Translations under genes and position numbers: made by a program
Notes under the pieces: generated by a model
The model's database searches: none
What the model was told of the DNA's origin: nothing
The model's input: only the letters and a program-made list of their open reading frames with translations
In this document: in pieces, positions 36,401 through 46,827 of the stretch
How the letters are laid out: every line of letters starts with the position of its first letter
Position numbering within the stretch: the first letter of the stretch is position 1
Source: Anaeramoeba flamelloides
Lineage: Eukaryota; Metamonada; Anaeramoebidae
Reading direction: 5' to 3'
NCBI GenBank assembly: GCA_027625915.1
Contig: JANTQA010000015.1
Location: 7,407,001 to 7,471,000 of the forward strand
DNA: 64,000 nucleotides

Positions 36401-37149
36401 CAATTTGTTCTTTTTTGGTTTTTCTTTCTTTTTTTTGTTGTGTAATTCTTTGGATTGTTTTTTCAAAATCTTGACAATTCGAACCAATTTGTTTTTCATA
36501 AATTCGGAATGAGTCACGAACTAAAAAGTCTATTGTAAATTGGTTTCCGCTTTTGTGTGAAACAAAGACAGAAGACTCTTGAAAATACCAAGTTACTTCA
36601 TTCAAAGTATCCCCCACAAACAAAATTTCTTTTTTGTGTTGGTTAGGGTGATTTTTTACTTTTGTATTCACATAAAGTATCGTTTTTGTTTTTTCATCGA
36701 ATTTTGTCCTTGTGTTTTTCAAGTTTAAAAGAAATTTCAATTTTTTTGTTTTTGTTTTAATTGTGAAAAAGAATTGTTTTTTTAATAATTCCAGATCTTT
36801 TGGTAAAAATGTGAAAAAATAGTTTTCAAAAATGTCTTCACAATAGGTTACAAACTTAAATTGTTTCGATATATTGGTTGTTTTGAAGAAAAAAATTTTT
36901 GATCAATAATTTGACTAACAAAAAGGAAAACCATATTGAAACAAACACCTCTTTTTTGAAAAGTAAAACAAAATTTAAAAGATATAAAATAACGAATTAC
37001 TCTTTGTCCAAGATTTGATAATTATTTTGGAGATCAAGCGTTGCAAAATAATCCACCTGTCTAGCATGAGTGTCATGCTGAGAGAAAAGAAAACAGAAAA
37101 CAAGAAGAGTAAAAAACAAAAAAGAACGACTGTTAAATGACCAAATCAT
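26364..37149 (-). CDS. Large surface receptor: signal peptide, beta-propeller repeats, ephrin-receptor-like Cys repeats, multi-pass membrane domain
   Basis: Gene of about 2094 residues. Exons: 37057-37149 (or 37001-37149), about 35411-36854, and 26364-31111. The large intron, 31112-35410 (4299 nt), has donor CAAG|GTAATT and acceptor TTAATTAG| in matching phase 1, and joins two propeller blades: SYSTYICISEKTQ to VYGVEFVNNYTQLLTCGNIK. Exon 1 gives a signal peptide (SFLFFTLLVFCFLFS). Residues about 350-850 hold blade-like repeats (AYSTYIGGG, LVYSTFIGSSYGDTIYS), interrupted by a roughly 50-residue Asp run (30361-30506). Residues about 900-1155 are ephrin-receptor/GCC2-GCC3-type repeats (CPKGTY, CPIGTYN, CSEGTYGD). 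About seven to nine membrane segments follow (1160-1590), with a poly-Asn loop (28607-28700) and the protist receptor motif RFGWIWEYYKSNCYWWEIVE. The roughly 500-residue tail is Asn/Ser-rich, with a coiled coil (IEELSNRIQQRQNQLRYLRE). Probable role: plasma-membrane sensing or adhesion; ligand unknown. The 5' junction is uncertain (see findings). Confidence 0.85.
28607..28700 (-). repeat. In-frame trinucleotide array encoding poly-Asn
   Basis: A run of AAT/AAC codons (read on the minus strand) encoding about 35 asparagines in a loop between membrane segments of the receptor. The codon mix changes from pure AAT to AAC toward its N-terminal-coding side. Confidence 0.95.
30361..30506 (-). repeat. 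In-frame trinucleotide array encoding poly-Asp/Glu
   Basis: Nearly pure GAT/GAC/GAG codons on the minus strand, giving about 48 consecutive acidic residues within the extracellular propeller region of the receptor. An expanded loop between blades is the likely location. Confidence 0.95.
33061..33411. repeat. Modular foldback cluster 1, inside the receptor's 4.3-kb intron
   Basis: Built of palindromic units shared with 43300-44012 and 54408-54840. Unit A (33110-33185) is a hairpin of the form AGGTTTTTTTTA... to ...TAAAAAAAACCT around AAATAAACAGAAAA-type arms. Then come direct units with the cores GAACACTTCACAAATAAAAT and AGAAAAC. Unit D (33272-33346) is a 75-base palindrome opening TAGCTTTTCCGAAATTTAAA and closing with its complement. 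It ends with CACTCTACAGCACTCTACGA and a small palindrome, CTCTAAACTTAGTTTTAGAG. Confidence 0.8.
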
Positions 37150-38984
37150 TTCGAAACAATCTTCTTTCTTTTCAAAAAAAAATAGAAAATACTCAAATCT
37201 TGAAAAAATAAAAAATTTTTAGTAACAATCAAGGGAAATCCGATATTGTTCAAAAATAAATTTGCAGACGAATTCTTGAACAAGATTTGTCAAAAGGAAA
37301 AAAATTGGAAAAAACTATGTAAATTTGGCTCAATTTTTTCTCAAATCATTTATTTAAAGTAAAACAATTTGGTTACTTGTGTTTGGGTGTTTGGTGAATT
37401 TCTTTTTTGAAAGATAACTATTTATTTTTTTTTTGCCAATCAGAGTTTTTTGATTTGCATAGAATTCAAAACAAACTCTCATGAAAAAAAGCTAAGAACA
37501 CAATACAATTCATTTTTGGATTTTTTAAATTGGTAATTCGTGAACAATAAAAAAACATTTTTGCAAGATAATTTGACTTGAAAAAGATATCGAAAATTAA
37601 TTGAATATTTTTACTCAATTTGGAAAAAATTCTCAAAATCTTGAAAAATTTTATTGTTTCCCATTTTACATTTTTTTGCACTTTGCTTTGGATCAAAAAG
37701 AAGAAGAATTTTAAAAGCTTTGTTTCTTTCGAAAGGAGAATATTAACTTTGTTTTGAAAATCAAAATCACAGTATTATGTAAATTAATACCTGTGCCGAA
37801 ATGAAGAAATACAATTTTTGTTTGCGAAAAACTAAATAGTGAAAATTCCTTTTGAGAAGAAAATAGTACCAGTGGGAATTAGTGTTGTTAATACTGTGTC
37901 TTGGTTTGTGGATAAGAAGGACATCAAATTCAATTCTCTCGATCTTTCGAAAAGATTCCAAATCTCGATGTAAACCAACGTTTGATTGTTTAAACCTAAA
38001 TAATTTCTGTGTGAAGTTTTATTTTGATCTGAGAATAGGAATAAAATAGGTAAAAATAGAGTTTATTTTTTATTTTGGAAATTAAAAATCGAAAATACTG
38101 AAAAGCGAAATTTGAAACATTTTCTTTTTTTAGTGATCTTCTTCGAATCAATTTTAAAGATCTGAAAATTTTTATATTTTCAAAAGGTGAAAACTTGAAT
38201 ATGACAGATTTTTCAACAAAGAATTGAATTGAAGTTGTATAGACATTATCAAGATACTTATGAAAAGCTTGGGATTTTGATTGTTGTAAAAATGTTCAAA
38301 AAGATAAATTATTTCCTTTTAACTGTTTATCTTTGTTATTTTTTTTTAAAGAGAACTCCAAATGGTTTTCATTTCTCTTTGAAATTATGATTAAGAAGAA
38401 TTGAACTTCACTGATCTATTATCAAAGGACAAATTTATAAATTTGAAGAGTGACATATAAATTTCGTAAAATGGAAAACCCTCTTTGATTTGTTTTTTAT
38501 ATTTACACATCATGTAAAATAGGCTTTTAGATCAATTTATAAAAAGACAATTTCCTGTCCCAGTGTTTTTTGTATTGTTTCTTCTGTTAAATTAAAACAA
38601 GCTTTATTCCAAATAGATAAAATAATCATTAAAATTTAAATAATGAAAAAAATCTAAAAAATTGATATAAATTTGTCTTAAAAAAAAAAGTCTAAAACAA
38701 TAAATAAAGTAAATTTCAATTTATTCGAGAAGAAAACCTAAAAAATAACTACACTTAAATTTTTGAATCTTCGATCGAGATTGGAAAAATTAAAAAAGAA
38801 AGGTAAAAAAAAATTTTTTTTTCTCGAATATTGTTGAAAAAAGTTGGATAATTGGCAAAATAATCTGTTAGTATTTTTTTATTCAGCTAGATTACTCCCA
38901 TTCTGTTAAATAATTACCGAATTTACCATTTTTTGTGTTTTTTTGTATTAAATTTGACTTTGGTGGCACTTTAAAATTAGAAAA
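37150..38984. other. Upstream region of the receptor gene
   Basis: About 1.8 kb, AT-rich, containing the presumed receptor promoter. Short ORFs (for example 37466-37696 and 37767-37961) look random. No repeat family is identified. Confidence 0.5.
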
Positions 38985-38986
38985 TA

Positions 38987-40217
38987 GAGGTTTTGATGAT
39001 AACCTGATTAATTCACGATAAAGTTACAAAAATCGCGATAATTTCCATCAAATCGCGATAATATCAGAAAATCACAATATTCATGACATATCGCGATAAT
39101 ATAACAAATCGCGATAATTCTATAAAATCGCGACAAATGCCAAAATATCGCGATTAAAAAGTAATCGCGATAAATTAGTTGATTGGTTTTTGGGTTAATT
39201 GAGAAATATTTTTTTAAAAAAATTTTTTTTGATCAAAAAATAGATTAGGTGAAAAAAAGTCATTCTTTGAAAAAACAACAAAAAAGATACTTGATCCAAT
39301 CAAGGATTAGATCCAAGAGTTTTATTGTGTTTTCATTTTGTTTGGTTGACAAACCTATCGATCCTTTAAGATCAACAACAATAAGAAATAAATAGAAATA
39401 AATATTTTTTCAGTTAATCGTGGTGTTGGAAATTGAGTTGAATAAAAGACCTTCTAAAACAACCAACCCTTTATACGTTTTTACAAGAATGTGATCTTGG
39501 GTTAAAGCATTTTCAATATTCTAGGAAAGCTAAAAGGGGTTGGTAAACTTTTCATTAGCTTTCACAACATCCTTGTCAGATGATCACCAATTATTAAGAT
39601 TTTTTATAGAAATTGTTTTCTTGTTCTTTTTCTTCTTTTGAGCATCTTTGTATTGGACAGAAAACACAATTAGAGCTTAGAGGTTTTTTTTTGATCGATC
39701 ACCAATAAGAAGGAAAATTATTCTTTATTCTTTTTGGCTATTTAAAATTGTGAAGGTAACAACTCCATTCTAAGAAAACATATCTATCTTATATTCAAGT
39801 GTATTGTTGAAATGGGTAATTATTAGTTTGATCATAAAATTTGTTTGAGATGTGATATTTTGTTAAAAAAAAAAATGAAAAGAAAACAATTTTTTTCCAG
39901 AACAAACCAAACTCATAGCCTTTACAAAAACTTTTTCGTCTTTCTAAACTTTCAAACACTTGAAGACAGTACACAACCCTTACAAACACTTTCAAACATT
40001 TATGAAAGGGGAAAGTGTTGTAAAAGTCTCAAGGCTTTGTAAAAGTCAGTAGATTTTTTTAAGGTAATCTCAAAAAAATAAATTTTCATTTTTTCGCGAT
40101 AATGTGAATATCATGATAATGTTGAATATCGCGATAATGTTGGACTAATCACGATTTTATATATTATTGCGATTTTATTGTTAATATCATGATTATATAT
40201 GTTATCATCAAAACCTC
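38987..40217. mobile_element. 1.23-kb TA-flanked element with subterminal TCGCGA arrays
   Basis: The inverted terminal repeat is GAGGTTTTGATGATAAC, at 38987 and, in reverse complement, ending at 40217. TA lies just outside each end (38985-38986 and 40218-40219). Inside the left end (about 39015-39175), eight or nine units of about 17-19 bases carry ATCGCGATAAT or a close variant. The right end (about 40095-40200) has about five more degenerate units in the other orientation. The interior (39255-39690) matches 24165-24625, and 39925-40065 resembles 18960-19165. No transposase ORF is present, so it is non-autonomous. Confidence 0.82.
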
Positions 40218-40219
40218 TA

Positions 40220-41186
40220 ATGTTTCTGAATATTTTTTTATTTATACAAAGTTTTTTCAATTAAGGGATCAGTCTTCGACGAAAACAAGGCAAAATTTTA
40301 AAATATGTTATTCGTGATATTCTCTAATTTCAAATTTTGTATATGCCAAGTGTCAAAAAATTCTGATCGACTAAGAAAGCAATAAAAGAAAAATAGTTTA
40401 GTGAGATCAATTTTTTTTTTCCATTTTTTCTGAAAAAGAAAACCTTTAAATTCATTTTATTTCTCACATTATAACAAGTTTTTACCCTCTTTTATTCCCA
40501 TTTTGATCATTATTATACAATAACAAGTCTTTGTTACCAGTAATATTAATATAAAGATTTTTTTTCTTTTTTGAGAGAAAACTTTTTTTTAACCAAAACA
40601 TTGATATATTCAACGGTTAAAAAAATAATTGTATTTTTTAGAAAGGATAGTTATAATGTTCAAATTTTTATGGTCATGAAAAAATTTTACTATGATATTT
40701 TGTTTTTGTATTAAGAGAAAATTCGATTTTTCAAAAAATAGAATTTTCTTGAAGATATTTGGGAATTAGTTAATTTCATCCTTAAAATTCAAAATCAATA
40801 TTTTTCTGCCAAAAATGATTTGAATAGTTATAAGGATTCTTGTGAATAAGACCAAACAATTTGTTAAAAAAAATTTTTCAAAATTAAAAATTTTTTTGTA
40901 ATTTTTTTTCATTTTTTGAAAATCAGAAAAGATCTTCTTCAAAACTTTAATGAAAAAAAATTTTTTTTTGAATAATAGATCTCAATTTAATTGACAAAAT
41001 GTAGTCAAGCTTCTACCAAACATTCATTTATTGTATCTTCTATACCCCAATTAGTTTTATTGGTTAAGATTTGAATTGAATTATTAATCAAAGAAAAAGA
41101 AACCAAATAGAAAATTTACTTTCGAAATCAATACTTTCCAACATAAAACAAAAAATATATTTTCACTTTTTCAAGAATTAACTTAC
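40220..41186. other. AT-rich spacer
   Basis: About 970 bases without recognised genes or repeats. Confidence 0.5.
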
Positions 41187-41187
41187 T

Positions 41188-41589
41188 GTTGTGGAAAAAA
41201 AGTGAAACATGGAAAAAAAGTGAAACACGGACTTTAATTGGGAACATTACTGAAAATGAAAAGTAAAATCAATAAAAAGAAGAAACCAATTAACTTCAAA
41301 GAATAACCCATTATATTATTTTCAGTCAACCCAACAAATACAATTTAAATCTACTTGATTTATCAAAAATATTCAATTTTTTGAACAAATTTTTAATAAT
41401 TGATCAATCAAAGAAAAACCCATACTAAAAGATAGTATTTAAAAAACTATTATTGTGGCGAATACTTCATTTTGTCTTTTTTTATTTATTTATTCTTTTT
41501 TTCATTGATCTTACTTTTCATTTTCAGTAATGTTCCCAATTAAAAACTGTGTTTCACTTTTTTTCCAGGTTTCACTTTTTTTCCACAAC
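41188..41589. mobile_element. 402-bp inverted-repeat element
   Basis: Each end starts GTTGTGGAAAAAAAGTGAAA, directly followed by a second TGGAAAAAAAGTGAAACAC, then a block TTAATTGGGAACATTACTGA continuing AAATGAAAAGTAA. The inverted repeats are about 88 bases and roughly 90% alike, and surround about 225 bases of AT-rich filler with no ORF. The outer flanks are TTACT and TTAACC, so no clean target duplication is seen. Confidence 0.85.
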
Positions 41590-43299
41590 GGTTAATAGTT
41601 CAAAAAAATAATAGGTTACTTTTTTTTTCGTTTTCGATTGTAACCATGTGAATTTTTGAATTCCAAAAAAGAGACACAAATTAATAAATTGTTTAAATGG
41701 GGCTTACTCATCTATTTCCATAAGACGAAACACAAATTACAAAAAAAAAATTTTTCAAGATCTTGAAAAGATTTTCATTTTATTTTCAAAAATTACTACT
41801 CCTTTAAGGTAATATTTTCTCTTTTAAGAAAAAAGGAGAAAAACTTTTGGAATGTTGATTTTAGCTCCCACGTAATTAAATCCTTAAAAATACATTTCGT
41901 TTTGATTGAATGTATTGTAAATTTCAAGATCACAAAAAAGATCAAGTGTTAATAATAAGTCACTCTTGATTCAAATGGTGTGGTTTTGATAATAATTTTT
42001 TTTTTCAGTGTTTTGTAATAATACTATGAAGTGTGCTAAACCAATCACATGAGTAAAAATGATTTCTGAATTTTTGAAATTTTTTTTTGATAAAATTGAG
42101 ATTTTTCCATAACCCCTAATGCTTTTTGGATTTGATCACAAGGACAGTGAATTTGGTAAAATATTTTAAGTCTTTGGTAACATTCGATTGTATTTGAAAA
42201 AGAAAGGAAGTGTTTTAGAGTAAAAATGTCAAGATAAAATATAAAATACTTTTTTCAAATTCAAACAAATCAAATATTCCTCAATTGTTGATTAAATGAT
42301 ATTTGTTGGAATTTAAAATACCAAGTATACTGGCAAGTTTATTAACTCTGTATGTATAACAGAAAAATATCACAATTATTGAAAAAATCATAATTTTTAC
42401 CAAAAAACCTGAAAAATTCAGAAATCATTTTTGCATGTGTGATTGGGAATCTCAAACGAAGAAAATTATAAATGAAAAAAACAAGTTAAAAAAAAAAATG
42501 ATATATTTCATATGTCAAAATAAAGCACATAGAAAAGTTTAATCCGTGTTTCAAAAATAAAAAGGGTGATTTTTAGTTTCAGAAGTCTTATTCATCAACC
42601 TATCGAAGTAACCAACAATACACTCTAATTAAATATGGTATTGATTTTTTTAAAGTTCTATTATTTAAAAAGAAGTTCAAAAAATAAAAGGATTAAATTG
42701 TATAATTTATCTCAAAAAATAGAGTAAATTTTTTAATACCAATTAAAAAAACAAAAAAAATTTCAAAAAAATTGAGAATATAATTCGAAAAATTTTGAAT
42801 TAATAGCATTCATAATTTAAATTTTACTAAAAATATTAAGGTGTTTAATTTAAAAATTGTTTTGAACTTAGATATATTATTGACTAGTAAATTGATGTTG
42901 CTTTGGAACAACAAGAAAATAAAGCCTGGATTATATTTTGAAACACCACTCGTAAGAAAAAATAAAATTGAAAAAAAGAGTTTGACAAAAATAAAATTTC
43001 AATTATCATTTCATCATTGTTAATCGAGCTTATTCACAATATAATCAAAATTCCAGTTCTTAAAAATCGTTAGGAATTTGTGTTTATTGCAATTGACTAT
43101 ATAAGCTTTTCAAAGGCCTCTATTCTAAAAAAAAAGGTCTATTTTGGGGTAAAAATTTTCTAATTGGATGTGACAATGAATTTTCTTTGATCTCAGCTTT
43201 AGGATATTTTTTTGAAGAGATAATAACTAATAGTTTTGAAAACAAACTACTCATATAAAAAAACTCAAATAGGGAAAGAAATAACTATTGATAAATATT
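41590..43299. other. AT-rich spacer
   Basis: About 1.7 kb with no recognised gene. An ORF at 42841-43023 is short and of random composition. Confidence 0.5.
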
Positions 43300-44012
43300 G
43301 TGAGTTTCCTAGGTTTTTTTTACTTTTTGGTATAAACCGATTTTTTAATAAAATTTCTGTTCATTTCAAAAATTAAAAAAAACCTAACGAAAAGTGTCCT
43401 AGGTTTTCCAGAATCCAGAAGAATAAAGTAAAATAAAAGATTTCACTCCATTCCTTTTAATTCTAAAAATTTTTATAGTCCTTTTTTTAATTTAAGAAAT
43501 AAATCCAAAATCAAGTAACTTCAAGCATTGTAGAGTACTGAGAGTGCCTTTTAGTACTGTCAAATGTCTATGATTTGGGAATTCAAAACAGCAGAGTAAA
43601 ATCAAAGATTTAACTCAATTCTTTTAAATTCTGGATAACATAACGTTGGGTTTCTTTAGTTTTTCTGTTTTATCTGTAAAGTGTTCTAGGTTTTTTTGAG
43701 TTTTCTATTTTATTAGTGAAGTGTTCTAGATTTTTTTTACTTTAGAAATAAACTTTAAATTCATTAAAATTTTCAGTTTATTTCTATAGTAAAAAAAAAC
43801 CAATGGAAATCAATTCATTTTCCAAATAAATAGAAAACTCAAAAAAACCTAAAGAAAATCTATTGATTTCACAAATAAAATAGAAAACTCAAAAAACCTA
43901 ACGAAAATCAATAGATTTTCCAAATATACAGAAAACATCAAAAAAACCAAACGAAAATCTATTGTTTATCCAAATAAATAGAAAATTCAAGAAAACCCAA
44001 AAATAGCTTGAC
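43300..44012. repeat. Modular foldback cluster 2 (largest)
   Basis: Same units as the clusters at 33061 and 54408. A unit A hairpin lies at about 43315-43387 and another at about 43728-43801. Unit D palindromes built on AGAAT...AAGATTT...ATTCT occur at about 43405-43475 and 43590-43645. Four direct units of the form GAAAATCTATTG...CAAATAAATAGAAAAC...CAAAAAAACC follow at about 43800-44005. A stretch at 43525-43570 (GTAGAGTACTGAGAGTGCC) is an inverted relative of the CACTCTACAGCACTCTACGA end of cluster 1. Confidence 0.78.
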
Positions 44013-45160
44013 TTACCAGAAGGGATTAGCCTCCCAATATATTTTATATATAGTCACAATATGTTGTTATTGGGTTTAAATGATATTAGTTCAAACATGG
44101 CTCAAATAGCCCAAATGACACTCAAAAATCTATTATAAATATTATTGCGCAATAAATTATTGGATTTTTTACTAATGATCACTATCAAAAATTGTTCATT
44201 TTGAAAAATTTTTTTTTAATTCCTTTTCTCAAATTTAAAAATAGAAACTCAAAATAATAGTATTCAATAATTTAATAATTCATATTTAGAACCTTCCAAA
44301 AGTAACTATTTTTTTAATTTTTGAATTTCAAAGATTAACTCAATAATCATCAACATAAAAACACAAAGACAGATTAGTTTTATTTCCTTTTTTTATAAAG
44401 CTAATTGTAACATCAATATGATTCCATGGTTTGAGAAATAATTGGTCAAAAAAAACTTTTTTGATATATTTAAATTTTTTTTAAAAAAATTGAATTTTTT
44501 AGCAATTAATCTATATTTTACCAGACACATTTAAGAAAGAAATTTTGCAACTTTGGTGTCTGAATATTGATAATTCAACCTTTAAATTTATGGCGAAATG
44601 CAGATTTTTTTCTTGAAATTGTTGGGTTTTTTACTAATACAAGGATCATTTTTAATTGATGGGATCAACCTATAGTAATACTTTACTAATCGATTTTTTT
44701 AGAGACATTTGAACCATGGAACATTAATGTGATTTACATCCAATACCAACATACTTTTATCTAAGGCCTCCCCATGCTTGACGCTAATCCCTTTTGAGAG
44801 ATTTCAGAATTTTAGAAAAATCAAAATTTTGAGAGATTTTTTCTTGAAATCAATAGAAAAATAATTGGATTATTATTAAAAAAAAATGAAGAATTCATAA
44901 TCATAGATCCAAAGAAACAAATCATAATTTTAGGTATTAAACTAAAACATATCTGAAGTGGATCTTTTCAAAAAACCAAAATAAAACATTTAAATAGTTT
45001 TGTTATTTCTTTTATTATATCGAAAGAAAAGAATTTAACTTTTTGGGCTTAAATCAAAAATAAGCTTTTTAAAATTTGTGAAAAATTTTCAAAAAGTTGG
45101 ATTTCTCACACAAGTTTTTAATAATCTCTGTAAGTAAAAGATCTGTTGAACTGATAATTC
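44013..45160. other. AT-rich spacer downstream of the TRIM-like gene
   Basis: About 1.1 kb. It contains a patch (44540-44610) weakly similar to 13555-13620. No gene is recognised. Confidence 0.45.
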
Positions 45161-45745
45161 TTACATCAAAGTGATTTGGTTATTTCGATATCCTCCCATA
45201 TATGCTAAATAGACAAAAAAATGAACACTTTTGGGTAAATTTCCCCACCCTCCAAGATTATTTTGGTTGATTTGGAATGCAATTGTTTTTTGATCCATAT
45301 CTAAAAGAATCTCTAAAATATCATTTTGTTTTAAATTGAATATATTTGGACAACGTTTTTCATACTCTTTTCCATTCTCTTCTTTTTTTTTTAAACTTTT
45401 AAGCAAATTATAATTCCCAAATGTTTCAAAATAATAAGTTCCTTCATAATCTCGATTCTTAATTAAATTTTTTCTATTTTGAGTATTGACTACTCCTAAA
45501 ATAATAGCATTTTCTTCCGATATACTAATTGGAAATTGGTCAATTTTGATTTTGATTTTATGTTTTCCAGACATGTATTTATTTTGACCCAAAATTATTC
45601 CTCTAAATTCTTTAGAAGAGTTCCAAGTTGTTTTGTTTTGGTTTTTTAATTTTAGTACGTTTTTATAATTCATTTTTGGATCAAAAATTTCTTTGGATAA
45701 TTTAAATTTTAATTTGAATTGTTCTTTTTCTTTTTTTTTTTTTTT

Positions 45746-45777
<32 letters not shown>

Positions 45778-46827
45778 TTTTTTTTTTTTTTTCTTTTTCT
45801 TTTTTAAATTGATTGATTATCATTCTAGATTCATTGATTAATTCAATGTTTTTGTCTTTTGCTTTTAATTTTCTTATTTTTTGGATTTTGGTTTTCTTTT
45901 GGTTGATTTTTTTCAGAGTTTGTTCATTATTTTGGATTATTTTATTAAATCGATTTTCAATTATGATTTCAAATGTTTTTAATAATTGTAAATGTTTGTT
46001 TTTGGATTTTTCAATTTGTTGTTTTAATAAATCTGAATCTCTTTGGATTTGTTGTGAAATTTCTTGGATTTGTTGTTTTAATTTAATTTTATTTTGTTGG
46101 CTTTTTTTGAGTGTTTCTTGGTTACCTTTTTTTTTGGTTTGGATTTCTTTCAGAATTATTTTCATTTTTTGGAATATTTCATCGGATTTTTTATTCAAGG
46201 ACAATACTAAATGATTTTGATCAAGGCAATTACCAATACATTCTGAACATTTTAATAGATCTTCTTCTTCACAATAAAAGTTTAATTTTTGATTATGCTT
46301 TGAGCAATTATTATTAAATTTGTTGTTTTCAGTGGATTCTTTTTGAGTTTTTCATTTTGTTTTTTTTTTTGTTGTTTTTGTTTTTTAGAGAAAGAAAAGG
46401 AGAAAAAAATAAAAAAGAAATAATATTAATAGAAGGAATTAAAAATAAAAAATCCAATTGATCACTTTTAAAACAAAAAAACCAATCAATTCTTTCTCGA
46501 AAAAAATCAAAAGGAAAAGTTAATAAACTTACCTTCGTTTTCAATAAAAGTATCATGAGAAAGAAATTTTTCATGTTTTATTTTCATAAAATTACTATGC
46601 ACAACAGATTCACATTTTTGACAATAATAAACCTGACACTGAGAACAATGAAATTTGGAATCTTCTTTTGAACAAACTTCACATTTGATTCTTCTTTTGG
46701 TTGACAACTCAATTGGAACATATATTTCATTGTTTTTTGATTCTTTTTGGAATGTTTCTTCTTCTTTTTTTGTGTTGAAGTTGTTTTTTTGGGAGCTCGT
46801 TTCTTTGTTTTTGTTTGTTTGAGACAT
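45161..46827 (-). CDS. TRIM-like protein without RING: B-box, B-box, coiled coil, SPRY-like domain
   Basis: Exon 1 is 46533-46827 (ATG at 46827) and exon 2 is 45161-46338, giving 490 residues. The 194-nt intron has donor GAAG|GTAAGT and acceptor CTCAAAAAG|, phase 1. First B-box: Cys49, 52, 61, 64, 69, 72 and His77, His85 are all present (CEVCSKEDSKFHCSQC...YYCQKC). Second B-box: CSKH at 110-113, FYC at 119-121, CSEC at 129-132, and His141. Residues about 150-315 are a coiled coil that includes a Lys/Glu run. Residues about 315-490 resemble a SPRY/B30.2 domain (GKHKIKIKI, ILGVVNTQN, YYFETFGNY, DILEILLDMD, HFFVYLAYMGG). TRIM proteins use this layout for oligomerisation and substrate binding; without a RING there is no direct ubiquitin-ligase module. 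Acts probably as an adaptor (inference). Confidence 0.9.

Noticed and set aside
35385-36740. A separate 451-residue gene upstream of the receptor
   Set aside because: Its nominal start is TTG, it lacks its own end (the frame stops just past a strong donor), and its propeller repeats continue in the exon at 31111.
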